Shown here in pieces: positions 9,881 through 19,965 of a stretch of DNA of 64,000 nt. The position numbers and the translations under genes were made by a program. Source of the DNA: Clarkia xantiana subsp. parviflora (lineage: Eukaryota > Streptophyta > Magnoliopsida > Myrtales > Onagraceae); the NCBI GenBank assembly GCA_036873135.1, contig JAPTYO010000002.1, forward strand, positions 46,119,452 to 46,183,451. The letters are read 5' to 3'. Positions within the stretch are counted from its first letter, which is position 1. Each line of letters starts with the position of its first letter. The notes under the pieces are model-generated. The model did no database searches. It saw only the letters and a program-made list of their open reading frames with translations, and was not told where the DNA came from.

Positions 9881-11491
9881 ATGACGAGTGATCGCAAATC
9901 TCCCGAAGAGGTGAACACAAGGAACATAAGGAAACGGCCCGGACGTCCCAAGAAGTCCCCGGCAAACAAAAGAACAGGAGGCCAAATGCCAGCTGGAAGT
10001 CAGTCGGGACCCTCCCACATTCCAAGAGCTACTTCCGTAGCTTCATCTTTGCCAACTGACAATGTGCCCGACGCACAGCACAGAGAGCCAATGAACGAGC
10101 ATCACTCACCTCCACCTGGTTTCGAGCCAGAAGTGAATGAAGAGGAATCTCAGACGGAAATGCCGCAAGGCGAACAAAGAACGGGAGCAAACCCAATGCC
10201 CACCGTTACTCCAGCGATGATGGCTGCGTTGGAAGAGTTACTCGCATTCCGCGAGTCTCTAAAAAACCAGGGATATACTGCTCAACCACCTCCAACTAAC
10301 CAAGAGCATGCCGCTCCAGCAAGAGAGGTGTCGCACGACACTACTCGCCACGGAAATCCTTTCCAGGGCAGAAACCAACACGCAAGATATGAAGCTACAC
10401 GGTCATACACTCCTTCCCAAGGAGCCCGTCATTGGAGGAATGAAAGGCGGCCCCCATTCTACCACCCACAGCACCCAACGAGGGATGATCCCTTCCAGGC
10501 CACAAGCAAAGATCAATCCGACATCTACCACAACAATGGCCGACAAAATACTTCAACAGGTTACGCTGAGCCTGTAAAAGGGTTTACCGCCGAGATGTTA
10601 GAAGAAATGGTGGAGAAGAAGATGAAGGAAGCAAAAATGAAGGGTATGCACGCACTTGAAGAAAGGGCGTCACATCCGTTCGCAGACCACCTTGTAAACA
10701 GTCGCGTCCCAGACGCACTGTACCGGATTGGAGGAGATCTCTACCGCGGAAAAGGAGATCCAGTGGAACACGTGCAAAAGCACGAGGCCTCCCTGCTAGG
10801 CAGAACAAAGAACCCACATCACTTCGCAATGACATTTTCACAAACTCTTGCCAGGACCGCAACACACTGGTTCTTCTCGCTGCCATGCGGAAGCGTCACT
10901 TCATGGGCGGACCTGAAGGCTAAATTCATTCAACGATACATGGGCGAGCGCACATTGCTAAAGGGGTCAAACGCTCTGGACGACGTCCAACAACAAAACG
11001 AAGAATCTCTCGCCGACTACTACGTCCGCTTCAATCAGAATATCTCTGATATTCAGGGGAACCTGACAGAAGGAGAGATTGTTCGAGCGTTCATTCGAAA
11101 CCTCGAACGAAAAGGCTATGCCCTAGCAGAAAAGATGGCGAAGCGCCCAGCCGAAACCATGGAGGAGCTAGCCGCAAGAGTAAAAGAATACGTGGACCTC
11201 GAAAGGTTCAGAAGTCAGAACAAGGCAAAAATCTCTGCGGAAAAGGCAAAAGAGAATCCAAAGCAGAACCAACCAAAACCACACTCAAGTGGTCAACAAG
11301 GAAGACATTGGCAACCTCAGCCGAAAAGACCTTTTCAAGGAGATTTTCAGAAGCCAAAGGAAGTAAATCTTGCCGACTGCATTCCTTTGAATGCTCCGCT
11401 GTCTGTAATATTGAGAGAGATGAAGGACGCGAATATGTGGAAAGAGCCGAACAATTTCAGGAAGGGTCCACTGGGGAGAGACAAGGACTAG
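9881..11491 (+). CDS. E2 gag
   Basis: 536 residues from the ATG at 9881, the first in-frame ATG after the primer site. The N-terminus has RKRPGRPKKSPANKR, which fits an AT-hook core (GRP flanked by basic residues). A long polar, proline-rich region follows. The gag core spans about residues 290-440 (VEHVQKHEASLLGR, ATHWFFSLPCGSVTSWADLKAKFIQRY, EESLADYYVRFNQNI, EIVRAFIRNL, MEELAARVKEYVDLERF). A TAG at 11489-11491 stands just before the zinc-knuckle Trp-Cys; the paralogue E4 has a Lys codon there, so it is a nonsense change. Translation beyond it would enter the zinc knuckle and protease. Role: capsid and RNA packaging. Confidence 0.88.
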   Translation: MTSDRKSPEEVNTRNIRKRPGRPKKSPANKRTGGQMPAGSQSGPSHIPRATSVASSLPTDNVPDAQHREPMNEHHSPPPGFEPEVNEEESQTEMPQGEQRTGANPMPTVTPAMMAALEELLAFRESLKNQGYTAQPPPTNQEHAAPAREVSHDTTRHGNPFQGRNQHARYEATRSYTPSQGARHWRNERRPPFYHPQHPTRDDPFQATSKDQSDIYHNNGRQNTSTGYAEPVKGFTAEMLEEMVEKKMKEAKMKGMHALEERASHPFADHLVNSRVPDALYRIGGDLYRGKGDPVEHVQKHEASLLGRTKNPHHFAMTFSQTLARTATHWFFSLPCGSVTSWADLKAKFIQRYMGERTLLKGSNALDDVQQQNEESLADYYVRFNQNISDIQGNLTEGEIVRAFIRNLERKGYALAEKMAKRPAETMEELAARVKEYVDLERFRSQNKAKISAEKAKENPKQNQPKPHSSGQQGRHWQPQPKRPFQGDFQKPKEVNLADCIPLNAPLSVILREMKDANMWKEPNNFRKGPLGRDKD

Positions 11492-12688
11492 TGGTGTGAA
11501 AACCACGAGGTCTTCGGCCACGAGACCGACAGCTGTGTCAGTCTACGCTTCTGCATTAACAACTTCGTCCTCAAAGGTGAATTGAAGCAGTTTGTCGATC
11601 AAGGCGACAACCCCCCGAGAAAGGCTCAAGCAGAGTCATCAAAAAGAGGAAACAAGGGAAAAGAGAAGGTCAATGACAACCCTCCGCCAACTAAGCGAGG
11701 TGTAATCAACGTCATACACGGAGGACCTGCCGCCGGAGGACAAGTGTCTAATGCACGGGACATTTATGCATCCCAAGCAGCAACATTGCCGAAATACGGA
11801 AAGCGCAAGCAACCGGAGCAAGAAGACGCAGTCATCCAATTCTCCAGGGAAGACTTAAAGCATATCGTTTACCCTCACGATGACGCTTTAGTCATAACCA
11901 TGGACATTGACGGATACGATGTGAAAAGAATCCTTGTCGATGGTGGAAGCTCCGCTGACATTCTACATGTCAGAGTCCTAGAGAAACTGGGAAGATCTAT
12001 CAAGGACTTGACCCCAGGAACCTTCTCGCTAGTCAGCTTCGCCGGAGCAGCTACACAACCCCTGGGTACAATCACGCTTCCTGTCATCCTTGGCCAGGGG
12101 TGGAGAGCATTGCATGTCAACGTCACTTTCGTCGTTGTAGAATCTCTCGGGGCCTACAACGGAATCTTGGGACGAACAACGATCAACCCCTATGTGATCG
12201 TGCCCTCCACCGTCCACCAAAAGATGAAGTTCCCTACGGAACATGGGATTGGGGAAGTGCTAGGCGACCAGATAACCGCAAGACGTTGTTACGTCAATGC
12301 CTTGAGAGCAAAGAACCAATTCCATGTGGCAATGATAAATTCCTTCAAGAGGCAGAAAGTTGTTGATGAAAGAAAGAAGCAAGTGGTGGAACAAGCTGTT
12401 ACAGTTTGGACCCCACAAGAAAGCATCCAGTATTCGCCATGGCACCAGATATGGCTCGTCAAGCAAGGAGAAGGCGAGCCAATCATGGAATACTTCATCA
12501 GATTCGCTTCTAACGCCTCCTCGGCGAAAGCAACAAGAGAAGAAGTGATAAGCGTGTTCTATGCAAACATGAACGCCAGATCTTTCCTTCTCTTCGGACG
12601 AACTCATGGATGGCGAACAACAAAAACCATGGCAGATCTAAAGGATAAGCTTGAGACAGCAGTCTTATGCGAACAAGAACTGAGGTGA
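11492..12688 (+). CDS. E2 zinc knuckle, protease and second gag-like domain
   Basis: This is the same frame as gag, past the TAG. It opens with the zinc knuckle WCENHEVFGHETDSC (CX2HX4HX4C, all ligands present), then the Tat linker RGVINVIHGGPAAGG, then protease with ILVDGGSSADIL and the later SLGAYNGILGRTTINP and KMKFPTEHGIGE blocks. Instead of RT there follows a segment of about 95 residues (EPIMEYFIRF, REEVISVFYANMNARSFLLFGR, MADLKDKLETAVLCEQEL). It aligns by eye with the C-terminal half of the gag core (ESLADYYVRF, GEIVRAFIRNL, MEELAARVKEYV). A TGA at 12686-12688 ends it. E4 has the same module. Confidence 0.82.
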   Translation, partial: WCENHEVFGHETDSCVSLRFCINNFVLKGELKQFVDQGDNPPRKAQAESSKRGNKGKEKVNDNPPPTKRGVINVIHGGPAAGGQVSNARDIYASQAATLPKYGKRKQPEQEDAVIQFSREDLKHIVYPHDDALVITMDIDGYDVKRILVDGGSSADILHVRVLEKLGRSIKDLTPGTFSLVSFAGAATQPLGTITLPVILGQGWRALHVNVTFVVVESLGAYNGILGRTTINPYVIVPSTVHQKMKFPTEHGIGEVLGDQITARRCYVNALRAKNQFHVAMINSFKRQKVVDERKKQVVEQAVTVWTPQESIQYSPWHQIWLVKQGEGEPIMEYFIRFASNASSAKATREEVISVFYANMNARSFLLFGRTHGWRTTKTMADLKDKLETAVLCEQELR

Positions 12689-12727
12689 GGTACACCCCTC
12701 AGTTGGGACAAAGGAGTTCGAGCAAAA

Positions 12728-13024
12728 ATGAACAAACAGGAAGACGCAAGCATCGATATCGACAACATCTTCACACCGCTAAACACGGTTGCTGAAGAAA
12801 TTTACGTCAACCTACTGGAAAACAAGCTCCCAAGTCCACTTGTCCCGAAGACAGCTTTCTTGGGCAACAACATCAGAGAATGGTGCAAGTACCACAAAAC
12901 TTGGGGGCACAACACAAACATGTGTCTACCATTAAGGTGGGAGATTGAAGAATGCATCGCGCTAGGTGCATTAAGGCGATTTGTTGCAACCGACTCCGCG
13001 ACGTCGTCATCAAACCAGCCTTAA
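12728..13024 (+). CDS. E2 second zinc-knuckle ORF
   Basis: 98 residues in a frame 39 bases past the preceding TGA. It contains DNIFTPLNTVAEEIYVNLLENKL followed by a second CX2HX4HX4C zinc knuckle (WCKYHKTWGHNTNMC) and the helix WEIEECIALGALRRFV that usually trails gag knuckles in this lineage. E4 has the same piece (30620-30890) with the last Cys replaced by Trp. It may once have been continuous with the gag-like domain upstream. Function is inferred to be nucleic-acid binding. Confidence 0.7.
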   Translation: MNKQEDASIDIDNIFTPLNTVAEEIYVNLLENKLPSPLVPKTAFLGNNIREWCKYHKTWGHNTNMCLPLRWEIEECIALGALRRFVATDSATSSSNQP

Positions 13025-13833
13025 TGAAACGGGAGAAACAACTATCCTAGTGTTTCTAGTATAATCAATGTAAATACGCGCAAGTATCTAATAAAGTCAA
13101 TATACATTTGTAGGTACACATCTATCTCTTGCACGCTATTTTTTGGATTAAACGCGAAGCAACTAAACTACGCGCTTATTATCTACATCAATAATCCAAG
13201 ATATTATGACATGTGCAAGCAAAATCTATCACGCGTTATGACAACGCTTATCATCAACAACAATTTACCTATATGGATGACCGCATCAAAAGGTATCATC
13301 ATAGAATAAAAAACTTGGAGTTAAGCCCAAGACATTTTCAAAGACAGCATACTGCAAATACACATAATGGATGATATTTGCATACCTACACCAACAAGGA
13401 GTTTATTTCTCCATTCATAAATTGGCATCTATCTCAAGAAGGAGCCGGCAACACAAAACCATTGCGCTATGTCCACAGCCAACTTATATGACGCAAGGAC
13501 AATTTGCGGATTATCTACAAAAAAGGAACTTATAGCAATTCTCTACTCCAGGTGACGACTATTCAAGAGCCGTCATCTACAAGCAATATCTTGGATTAAC
13601 ACCAAGACCTACTATCAAAGGTGGCATGTTGAGGTATCTTCTTTGAAAAGACAAACCCCATGTTTACTTATAGAAAATGACATGCTGTGACATCTCTTAT
13701 TAAAGGAAAATCCTCATGTTCATAGCCATTCCCTGGATTCAGAACAGGATGGGCAAATACAATAACGGGACTGATCACCCCATAAGTGGCAGAAGTTCTC
13801 TTAACAGACAACAACACCACGCTACAACAAGTT
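13025..13833. other. E2 noncoding stretch
   Basis: AT-rich sequence after the sense coding region. I see no ORF or repeat of note here. Confidence 0.6.
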
Positions 13834-14342
13834 CGAATTCCTGGTAAGGGTTCACTCTTCATGGGGAATGTCCTCTGTTTAGATGACAATCCCATATTAC
13901 GAATTCCTGGTAAGGGTTCACTCTTCATGGCGAATGTCCTCTGTTTAGATGACAATCCCATATTACGAATTCCTGGTAAGGGTTCACTCTTCATGGCGAA
14001 TGTCCTCTGTTTAGATGACAATCCCATAATACGAATTACTGGTAAGGGTTCACTCTTCATGGCGAATGTCATCTGTTTAGATGACAATCCCATATTACGA
14101 ATTCTTGGTAAGGGTTCACTCTTCATGGCGAATGTCTTCTGTTTAGATGACAATCCCATATTACGAATTCCTGGTAAGGGTTCACTCTTCATGGCGAATG
14201 TCCTCTGTTTAGATGACAATCCCATATTACGAATTCCTGGTAAGGGTTCACTCTTCATGACGAATGTCCTCTTGTTAGATGACAATCCCATATTACGAAT
14301 TCCTGGTTAGGGTTCACTCTATACGGCGGAAGTCGTCTTGCT
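13834..14342. repeat. 66-bp tandem array in E2
   Basis: Seven to eight units beginning GAATTCCTGGTAAGGGTTCA and including CGAATGTCCTCTGTTTAGAT. Units differ at a few positions. Because 66 is a multiple of three, long repeat ORFs stay open on both strands; I do not regard them as genes. The array lies between the converging sense and antisense genes. Confidence 0.92.
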
Positions 14343-15148
14343 AGATGACAATTCCGCACTACAGATTTTCAAAACCGTGTTGCATGGTTCCTGGACGCAG
14401 AAAACATGCATCACAATTCATACTCTCAAAAGTGCTACATGGTCCCTGGACGCAGGAATCATGTATCACAAATATTTTTACCAAATATTTTGCCAAATAC
14501 TTTATAAAATTTTTTATATGAAACACCTTTTCAAATTTTTTATCAAACAACCTTTTTAGGGTTCACAAAACACTCTTTCAAAACCCAAAAATGTTTCTAC
14601 GTATGCTTCCCCAACGCGGGTTGATACACGCTGGCAGGTGCGCACCCTGTTTAAAACTCATAAAATTTACAAGTAGAGTCTTGTACAACGTCGCCTTAGA
14701 GTGGAACTAAGAGACGGTATAAACTAGTATCTTGCTCAAGCCAAGATAACACATTTCAAACATACTACTTGTTAAGTCGCTATACGCGAATCACTTGACA
14801 GGTTTCGACAAGATATAGTGACAAGCTATGCAGGAAGACATACAACATGCATAACGCATCGTACAAACAATCTTGAATCAAAAGTGGCTATCGGTCACGA
14901 TTGCGGGGACTACGTTTACACTACTAGTCATCCACGTTCAGTAAACTCAGTAAGTGATAACGGTATGAAATATTACTAACAAGTTATCATGCAAACTGCT
15001 GTGTATAAAACAGGTTCAAACGACGTAGTTCAAAGCGAACAAGTCACAAGCAACAATTAAAGAACAACTCCAACAAGTTTCTAAACATAGAAGCCAGGGG
15101 GCAAGCGGACTCATAAACGAGTTCAACATATCGAGAAGATGGCACAAA
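14343..15148. other. E2 noncoding stretch between array and antisense gene
   Basis: No ORF of note. It would hold the 3' ends of both converging transcripts. Confidence 0.55.
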
Positions 15149-15758
15149 TCAAAGGAGTCCATCATCCCTGACAGGGCTGGGCGGAACAGGCAAAAGTTGC
15201 ACATTAGTGCCGCCACCGTCTTCTCCAAACAAAAATGCAAACTGAGATGTTGCAGTATCTAAGAGACGAAGCTCGGCAACTTGCCCAACAGCAGACTCCG
15301 CGTACGGCCCTAACTTGTCAAAAGGAAAGCCAGGAGCAAGAATGCTCACTCTACGAATAAAGTCCTCAGCAAACTCGCTGAGCATAGGAGTGGCCTTCGC
15401 CGTAGCAGCAGCAGTAACTGCGCTATCAAATCCAGGAGTAGAAGGGAACTTGCTAAGTCCCTCTTCAATGCCAGCCTTCATTTCTGCCTCGCGCACTTTC
15501 CGACAGGCAACCTTGTGCTTGCCTGCGTTATCAGAAATTGCCTTCTCAATGGCGGCGTTCTCAGATTCAAGCTGAACAAGGCTAGCATGATCAGAATCAT
15601 AACGAGCATCAGAATCCTTCTTCTTCAACGAAAGATGGCGCACTTCGTCCTTAGCTTCCTCAAGCTCCTTGGACAAAGTGGCAGCTTTGTCAGCAATGGC
15701 ACGCCTCTCCTGGACAAGGTCCAACATGAAGGAGGCCATGTGCACCATCAAAAACAAC
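15149..15758 (-). CDS. E2 antisense last exon: coiled coil
   Basis: About 200 residues, mostly charged helix (QERRAIADKAATLSKELEEA onward) typical of a coiled coil, then a more compact C-terminus with PGFPFDKLGPYAESAVGQVAELRLLD and a proline-rich tail. E4 has the same C-terminal motif (NLRFDQLGPYSKFSNGHVAALRLRD). It follows the phase-0 intron at 15759-15830. The frame at the exon start is off by one base from exon 4, probably an extra T in the run after the splice site. Confidence 0.68.
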
Positions 15759-15830
15759 CTGAAAACAAGGAGACAATAAGCATACATGTTCGGGAACAAT
15801 GAACATAGCAAAGTGAAAAAAGATACTCAC
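15759..15830 (-). other. Candidate intron in E2 antisense gene (phase 0)
   Basis: 72 nt, donor GTGAGTATC, T-rich interior, acceptor TTGTTTTCAG. The E4 counterpart is at 33726-33817 with the donor changed to ATGAGTATC, and the E5 counterpart at 39825-39898. Confidence 0.7.
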
Positions 15831-16375
15831 TGGAGTGAATCCAGATAGCGATCTCTCAACAAAAGTGCGTGCCTCCTCGTCACTCGAGGGCCTAATAACT
15901 CGATCACCGGGAGGAATAGATCGATGAAGAACGCGCACGCCAACTTCAGGCATGCTCAGCTGGGAGTTCTTGGGAAAAGTAATATCTCCTGCCACATATG
16001 GCATCCACTTACCATCTGAAATGTCACCTTCCAAAGGACGAAGCAAATCCGCACGCCCAAGTGGCGGGATCCCTACATGCAAACCAAACAAAGTTATGCA
16101 AAAGCCAAAAACAAAGGGCACATAAGCACACAATCAAGTGTTCAGCTTATATCAGAAGGAAGAGAACGTTCCACCTCGGACCGCTCCTTCGAGCGGGGGG
16201 CAGACAACGCATCCTCGCAACCGTCAACTTCCTTCCCTTTTATGACAGGAAGGAGTAGGGACGGTCACAGTAGTCTTCGGACGCTTCGAATTGCTCGAAG
16301 AACGCGCCCCAGTGGTGGACCGTTTGGAAGAGTCAGAAACGGCAACAACGCGATCAGTAACAAGCGTCGTGCGAC

Positions 16376-16449
16376 CTGCAAGTAACATGCAAAGTTACAA
16401 CCCAACCAAGAGAGTACATAAGGAAGATTGTTCTTTTAAAACCATCTAC
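16376..16449 (-). other. Candidate intron in E2 antisense gene (phase 1)
   Basis: 74 nt, donor GTAGATGG after GGACGTGGAAAGG, acceptor TTACTTGCAG. Spliced, the frame reads GRGKG then RTTLVTDRVV. The E4 counterpart is 34397-34477, joining similar peptides. Confidence 0.68.
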
Positions 16450-16613
16450 CCTTTCCACGTCCAGAAGCCGCCGATGCTCCAGAAGCAAGAGGGGGGACAA
16501 TCCTTCCGCTAGAAGCAATCTTGCGAGCGGCCGCCGTCTGCAAAGACGAGCTTTTTCCGTCAAACCAACCTACAGTGCAACACGGTAAAAGGTTATAAAA
16601 ATGATTAACATAC

Positions 16614-17507
16614 CGAAGCTGCAGAAGGGAGCACATGAATCCCAGCATCAACTAATTCCTGATCGGATGCACGCAGCGAGCAAGTAAAGTCGCACGATTG
16701 TTGACAGTGGTATATCTTCTTTATCACCTCCCTATCCGACAAAGAAAGTTCCCGAAAGGCTGGCGCGGGATCAGCCTTCCGAACATACTCGACATCCCAA
16801 GTCGTTCCCGCATCATGAACAAAAAAGTAATGATGTCTCCAATGATCAGCAGACCGATCCGCTGCGGCGACTAATCGGTAACTAGAATCCCACTTGGCTT
16901 CTCCAAGACCGAGCTCCTCAAAAGCATCGCTTTGCAAATTCGGCCAACGAACCTTTACACTGCACAATCCTGCAGAGTCTGGACTCTTAAGCTGGTAGAA
17001 GCAGCGAAAGAGGGTGCGAGAATAACGCCAAGATTGCTGGTGAAGCAACACTCTAAAACAAGTCCATACTCGAATCCCGTTAGGCGCAAGATCTAAAGGG
17101 GAAATCCCGTAACCGTTACAGAGCTCAATCAGGTCAGAGCAGTAGGGAAACCGCAGACCTTCCCTAACATGAGATGTGTACACAACGGATAGATCTACAG
17201 GCTGAGGAGTAGCATCTCCTAAACTGCTATCAGGGAGTATCTCAAAGGGGTAAAAAGCCTCGGTACAAGCGTCGAGTCCGGAAGCACTCGCATACAAGGT
17301 GAACAGGGATCTATCCAAGCGGTTAGTATAATACCTAACCAACACCTCAGTCTCTCCAGCAGGAGACGCCCCAACAAAAGGACCAGCAGCTACACCCTCG
17401 TCGGTGTCTAAAACACTATCTACTGGCTAAACCGGGTCTACTTCCAAGTCGTCCTCTATATCAGAATTAAAGGGAGTCTGCGATAGAGGAGGGATAGACT
17501 TACTCAT
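16614..17507 (-). CDS. E2 antisense exon 1: putative gypsy-type transposon domain
   Basis: About 298 codons from the ATG at 17507 to the first candidate donor. After an acidic N-terminus (NSDIEDDLEVD) comes a domain with VREGLRFPYCSDLIELCNGYGISPLDLAPNGIRVWTCFRVL. That pattern resembles the Pfam family called putative gypsy type transposon (Transposase_28), which is found in plant elements and has no known activity. E4 and E5 share the pattern (GLRFPY/F, then a Tyr-Gly-Ile-like turn, then W/F-V-F/C-FR). A TAG at 17427-17429 interrupts the N-terminal part. I infer from memory of the family; a profile search would decide. Confidence 0.7.
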
Positions 17508-17580
17508 TGCGACAACTTGGTCAAAAGGAAGGAAGCTCCACAAGAGGTTACCACGGCTCCACAATCTGCAAAAATCAAGC

Positions 17581-17846
17581 AGAAGTCAATGCGCGTAGTA
17601 GAAGTCAACATGCATAGCAAAAGTCAACGCGCATAGTAAAAGTCAACACGCATAGCAAAAGTCAACGCGCGTAGTAGAAGTCAACACGCATAGCAAAAGT
17701 CAACGCGCGTAGCAAAAGTCAACGCGCATAGCAAAAGTCAACGCGCGTAGCAAAAGTCAACGCGCATAGCAAAAGTCGACGCGCATAGCAAAAGTCAACG
17801 CGCGTAGCAAAAGTCAACGCACATAGCCAAAGTCCATGCGCATAGC
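17581..17846 (-). promoter_or_regulatory. 19-bp x 14 array with W-box cores upstream of the E2 antisense gene
   Basis: Fourteen units of exactly 19 bp, typical unit AAAAGTCAACGCGCGTAGC on the plus strand. On the minus strand twelve of them carry TTGACT, the W-box core bound by WRKY factors (TTGACC/T). The array ends 74 bases before the antisense ATG at 17507. Promoter function is inferred from position and motif. Confidence 0.75.
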
Positions 17847-19169
17847 AAAGTGGGTACGTGCGATAAAGGGGATTAATATCTTAAGAGGCTATCATGCAAA
17901 CGGCGGGATTAGCGCGACGAACCGCAAGGATCGAACGCGGCAACACTTAGGGAAAATATTTCTCTAAGGCGTTAAAACGACAAACAATTACTCCTAAAGT
18001 CATTTGGCAATCCCCGTCAACAAAAAAACCCACCAAGGGAAAAAATTACGCATAACGACCAAAAAGCCTCTACACTAAGACACGGGGGCACTATGTCCAA
18101 ACAAGGAATTCTACCTCAACTATCCACGGAAATGAAAAATCATCTAAGTCATGGACCAACGGCGATAATAACGGCAACCAATCAGCAATTATTCGACATA
18201 CAAGCACCAATAAGCAGTTCCACACGACAACAACGACAAATAGCTCAAACGAACAACAATACGGCGACATTCGAAATGAAGTCGAAGCTGTCCTGTAAAA
18301 TCGAGTTTCCAAATTACCTCAAAACGTGACGAAAAGTATCACAATGGACTCCCCTCGTCGAGATCATTTCGGAAAGGTAAGGACCGCGACGAGCAGAGGG
18401 CGCGTGAGGGCGCGTCCGGCGTCTCCTGGCGATTGGTGGTGTCAATTGCTGAAAACAAGTCAAGGATCAAACACGAAACCTTCGGGATATGCCTAAGCTC
18501 TACGACGGTGAAGAAGTTATGAACACACAAACAATTTCGGGAAATGATGAAGGAATTACCTGCAAAGAAGATGGAATAATGAATTCCCAAGGTGCTGGAA
18601 GGATAGTTGGGGATGTGTGTAAATTACATATCCCAAAAGATGCTTTGTTGATAAGGATTAAAGGATTAACTTATCTACACTCACGCCTAAACACCTATGG
18701 TATACTCCACCCTCTCTTCTAAATATCTACTCCTACGTACGTGATTATTTTGATATTGCACATATCAAACCCGTCATTCTACGCGCATGTTTTCATATCG
18801 CATGATTCATGATTTGATAATCGCTAAGTCGTTTTAAAAGCGTACGGTTTATATTCCTCGCATTATGTAATTACGATCTTGCCTTGACCATTACTTGTGC
18901 ATGCATATTGAAAAAGGCATGTTCGCATGATGTATTACTAATTGCTTATATCTCCAACCATAACCATACTTGCACGCTACGTATGCGCATTCCCTATTGC
19001 ACTAACCGTGATGACAGGAAACAAAGTCATTCGGTCGGAAAATCAAAGGACGGACGAAATCAAGATGTCTACGTCCGACTAACGATCAAAACCGAAAGGT
19101 TAGCGTCAAACTCAAATTGGACACGTATCCTAACTTAAAAATAGAGTCAAGAAAGGTTCTAAACCGTTA
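17847..19169. other. E2 region between antisense promoter array and polypurine tract
   Basis: No convincing gene; short ORFs on both strands look accidental. It would contain distal promoter sequence of the antisense gene and the 3' untranslated part of the sense RNA. Confidence 0.5.
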
Positions 19170-19172
19170 CTT

Positions 19173-19186
19173 GACTCGGGGGCAAG
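19173..19186 (+). other. E2 polypurine tract
   Basis: ACTCGGGGGCAAG directly before the 3' LTR. E5 has GTCTCGGGGGCAAG at the same place (41895-41908). Confidence 0.8.
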
Positions 19187-19960
19187 TGATGGATATATGT
19201 TCAATTCGGGTTCGTATTTATATTTCGGGCCTCGTAAACACGTCAAAATTACATCTCGGTTTGAAAACGTCTCCCAAAGGGTCAAAACGGTCCGGAAACG
19301 CATTTACGCGCATCCGGACCGGACCTCCGGATTGCATTGCAACCGGACCTCCGGGTTGCTTGCAATCCGGACCTCGCCGAATTGCCCAAATTCGACGAGG
19401 TCCGGATTGCATTGCGGGTATCGTGCGATTACCGTTTCCGCGATTACCGTTACGTGTAGAGAAGTCAAGTTCGCGCATTACCAATATGGATGACAGTTAC
19501 CATTTGCTTTTGAACCGTCATCAAACCGCTTTAAAACCGGGTCCAGTCCCAAGGAAGCCTATAAATAGGAGGCCTTGGCCACCCATTTTCACACATCCTC
19601 TCATTTGCCCAACTTTGGTATTTTGAGCTCTGACTTCTCTCTAGAAATATTCTCTCTCTAGAAATTACTCTTTTACCCCTATAGTGACTTAAGCTTCGGA
19701 GAGGGCCCCGCTAGCACCACCCCGCCTCTCCGTGCTAGCATTAGTCCTTTGTGCAGGAATCGTCGCCCAGACATCCGGATTTGTGCACAGACCACCGCCT
19801 CTTGAGACACAACCGCGCTTCGAGACACAGACCTTTCCGGGATCAACCGAACACTCGTCCGTGGCACAAACCTCTTCCAGACGAAGGGTTACAGCCCGAA
19901 AACCCGCAAAACCATACAGACAGACGCGTCCCCACGACCCAACTCGCCTCGGACGCAACA
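19187..19960 (+). repeat. E2 3' LTR
   Basis: 774 bp, TGATGGATAT to GGACGCAACA, followed by the target duplication GCAGC. TATAAATA at 19560-19567; stem-loop at 19362-19410. Confidence 0.95.
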
Positions 19961-19965
19961 GCAGC

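Larger units (their letters stand above)
15149..17507 (-). pseudogene. E2 antisense gene, five candidate exons, lightly damaged
   Basis: Read on the minus strand. Exon 1 17507-16614 (ATG at 17507), exon 2 about 16569-16450, exon 3 16375-about 16146, exon 4 16072-15831, exon 5 15758-15149. Introns 16376-16449 (74 nt, GTAGAT...TTGCAG, phase 1) and 15759-15830 (72 nt, GTGAGT...TTTCAG, phase 0) have good ends. The intron at about 16073-16145 has a good acceptor (CATGTAG) but a degraded donor. The first one (16570-16613) is only 44 nt, short for a plant. Damage: TAG at 17427-17429, a one-base shift in exon 3 and one extra base at the start of exon 5. E4 and E5 show the same order, and the phase-1 and phase-0 joins recur. 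Confidence 0.72.
9057..19960 (+). mobile_element. E2: complete pol-less Tat-type gypsy element with antisense gene
   Basis: Two LTRs (9057-9831 and 19187-19960) and the target duplication GCAGC (9052-9056 and 19961-19965) define it exactly. It is inserted in the leader of copia E8. Inside are a primer site, gag, a zinc knuckle, protease, a second gag-like module with another zinc knuckle, a 66-bp tandem array, an antisense gene, a 19-bp array and a polypurine tract. There is no RT, RNase H or integrase, so it resembles the class of non-autonomous elements called TR-GAG. The LTRs differ at about 20 places over 775 bp, by eye. Confidence 0.95.

Noticed and set aside
13668..14310. Long ORFs on both strands (207 and 174 residues)
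   Set aside because: They are made by a 66-bp tandem repeat, whose length is divisible by three; no non-repeat coding sequence.
16570..16613. 44-nt intron in E2 (and the 42-nt one at 34614-34655 in E4)
   Set aside because: Positions agree and donor GTATGTT looks good, but the length is below what plant introns usually have and the phases do not join the likely frames. Kept only as a weak candidate.
17581..17846. CRISPR-like array
   Set aside because: Units are contiguous 19-bp repeats without spacers, in a plant retrotransposon.
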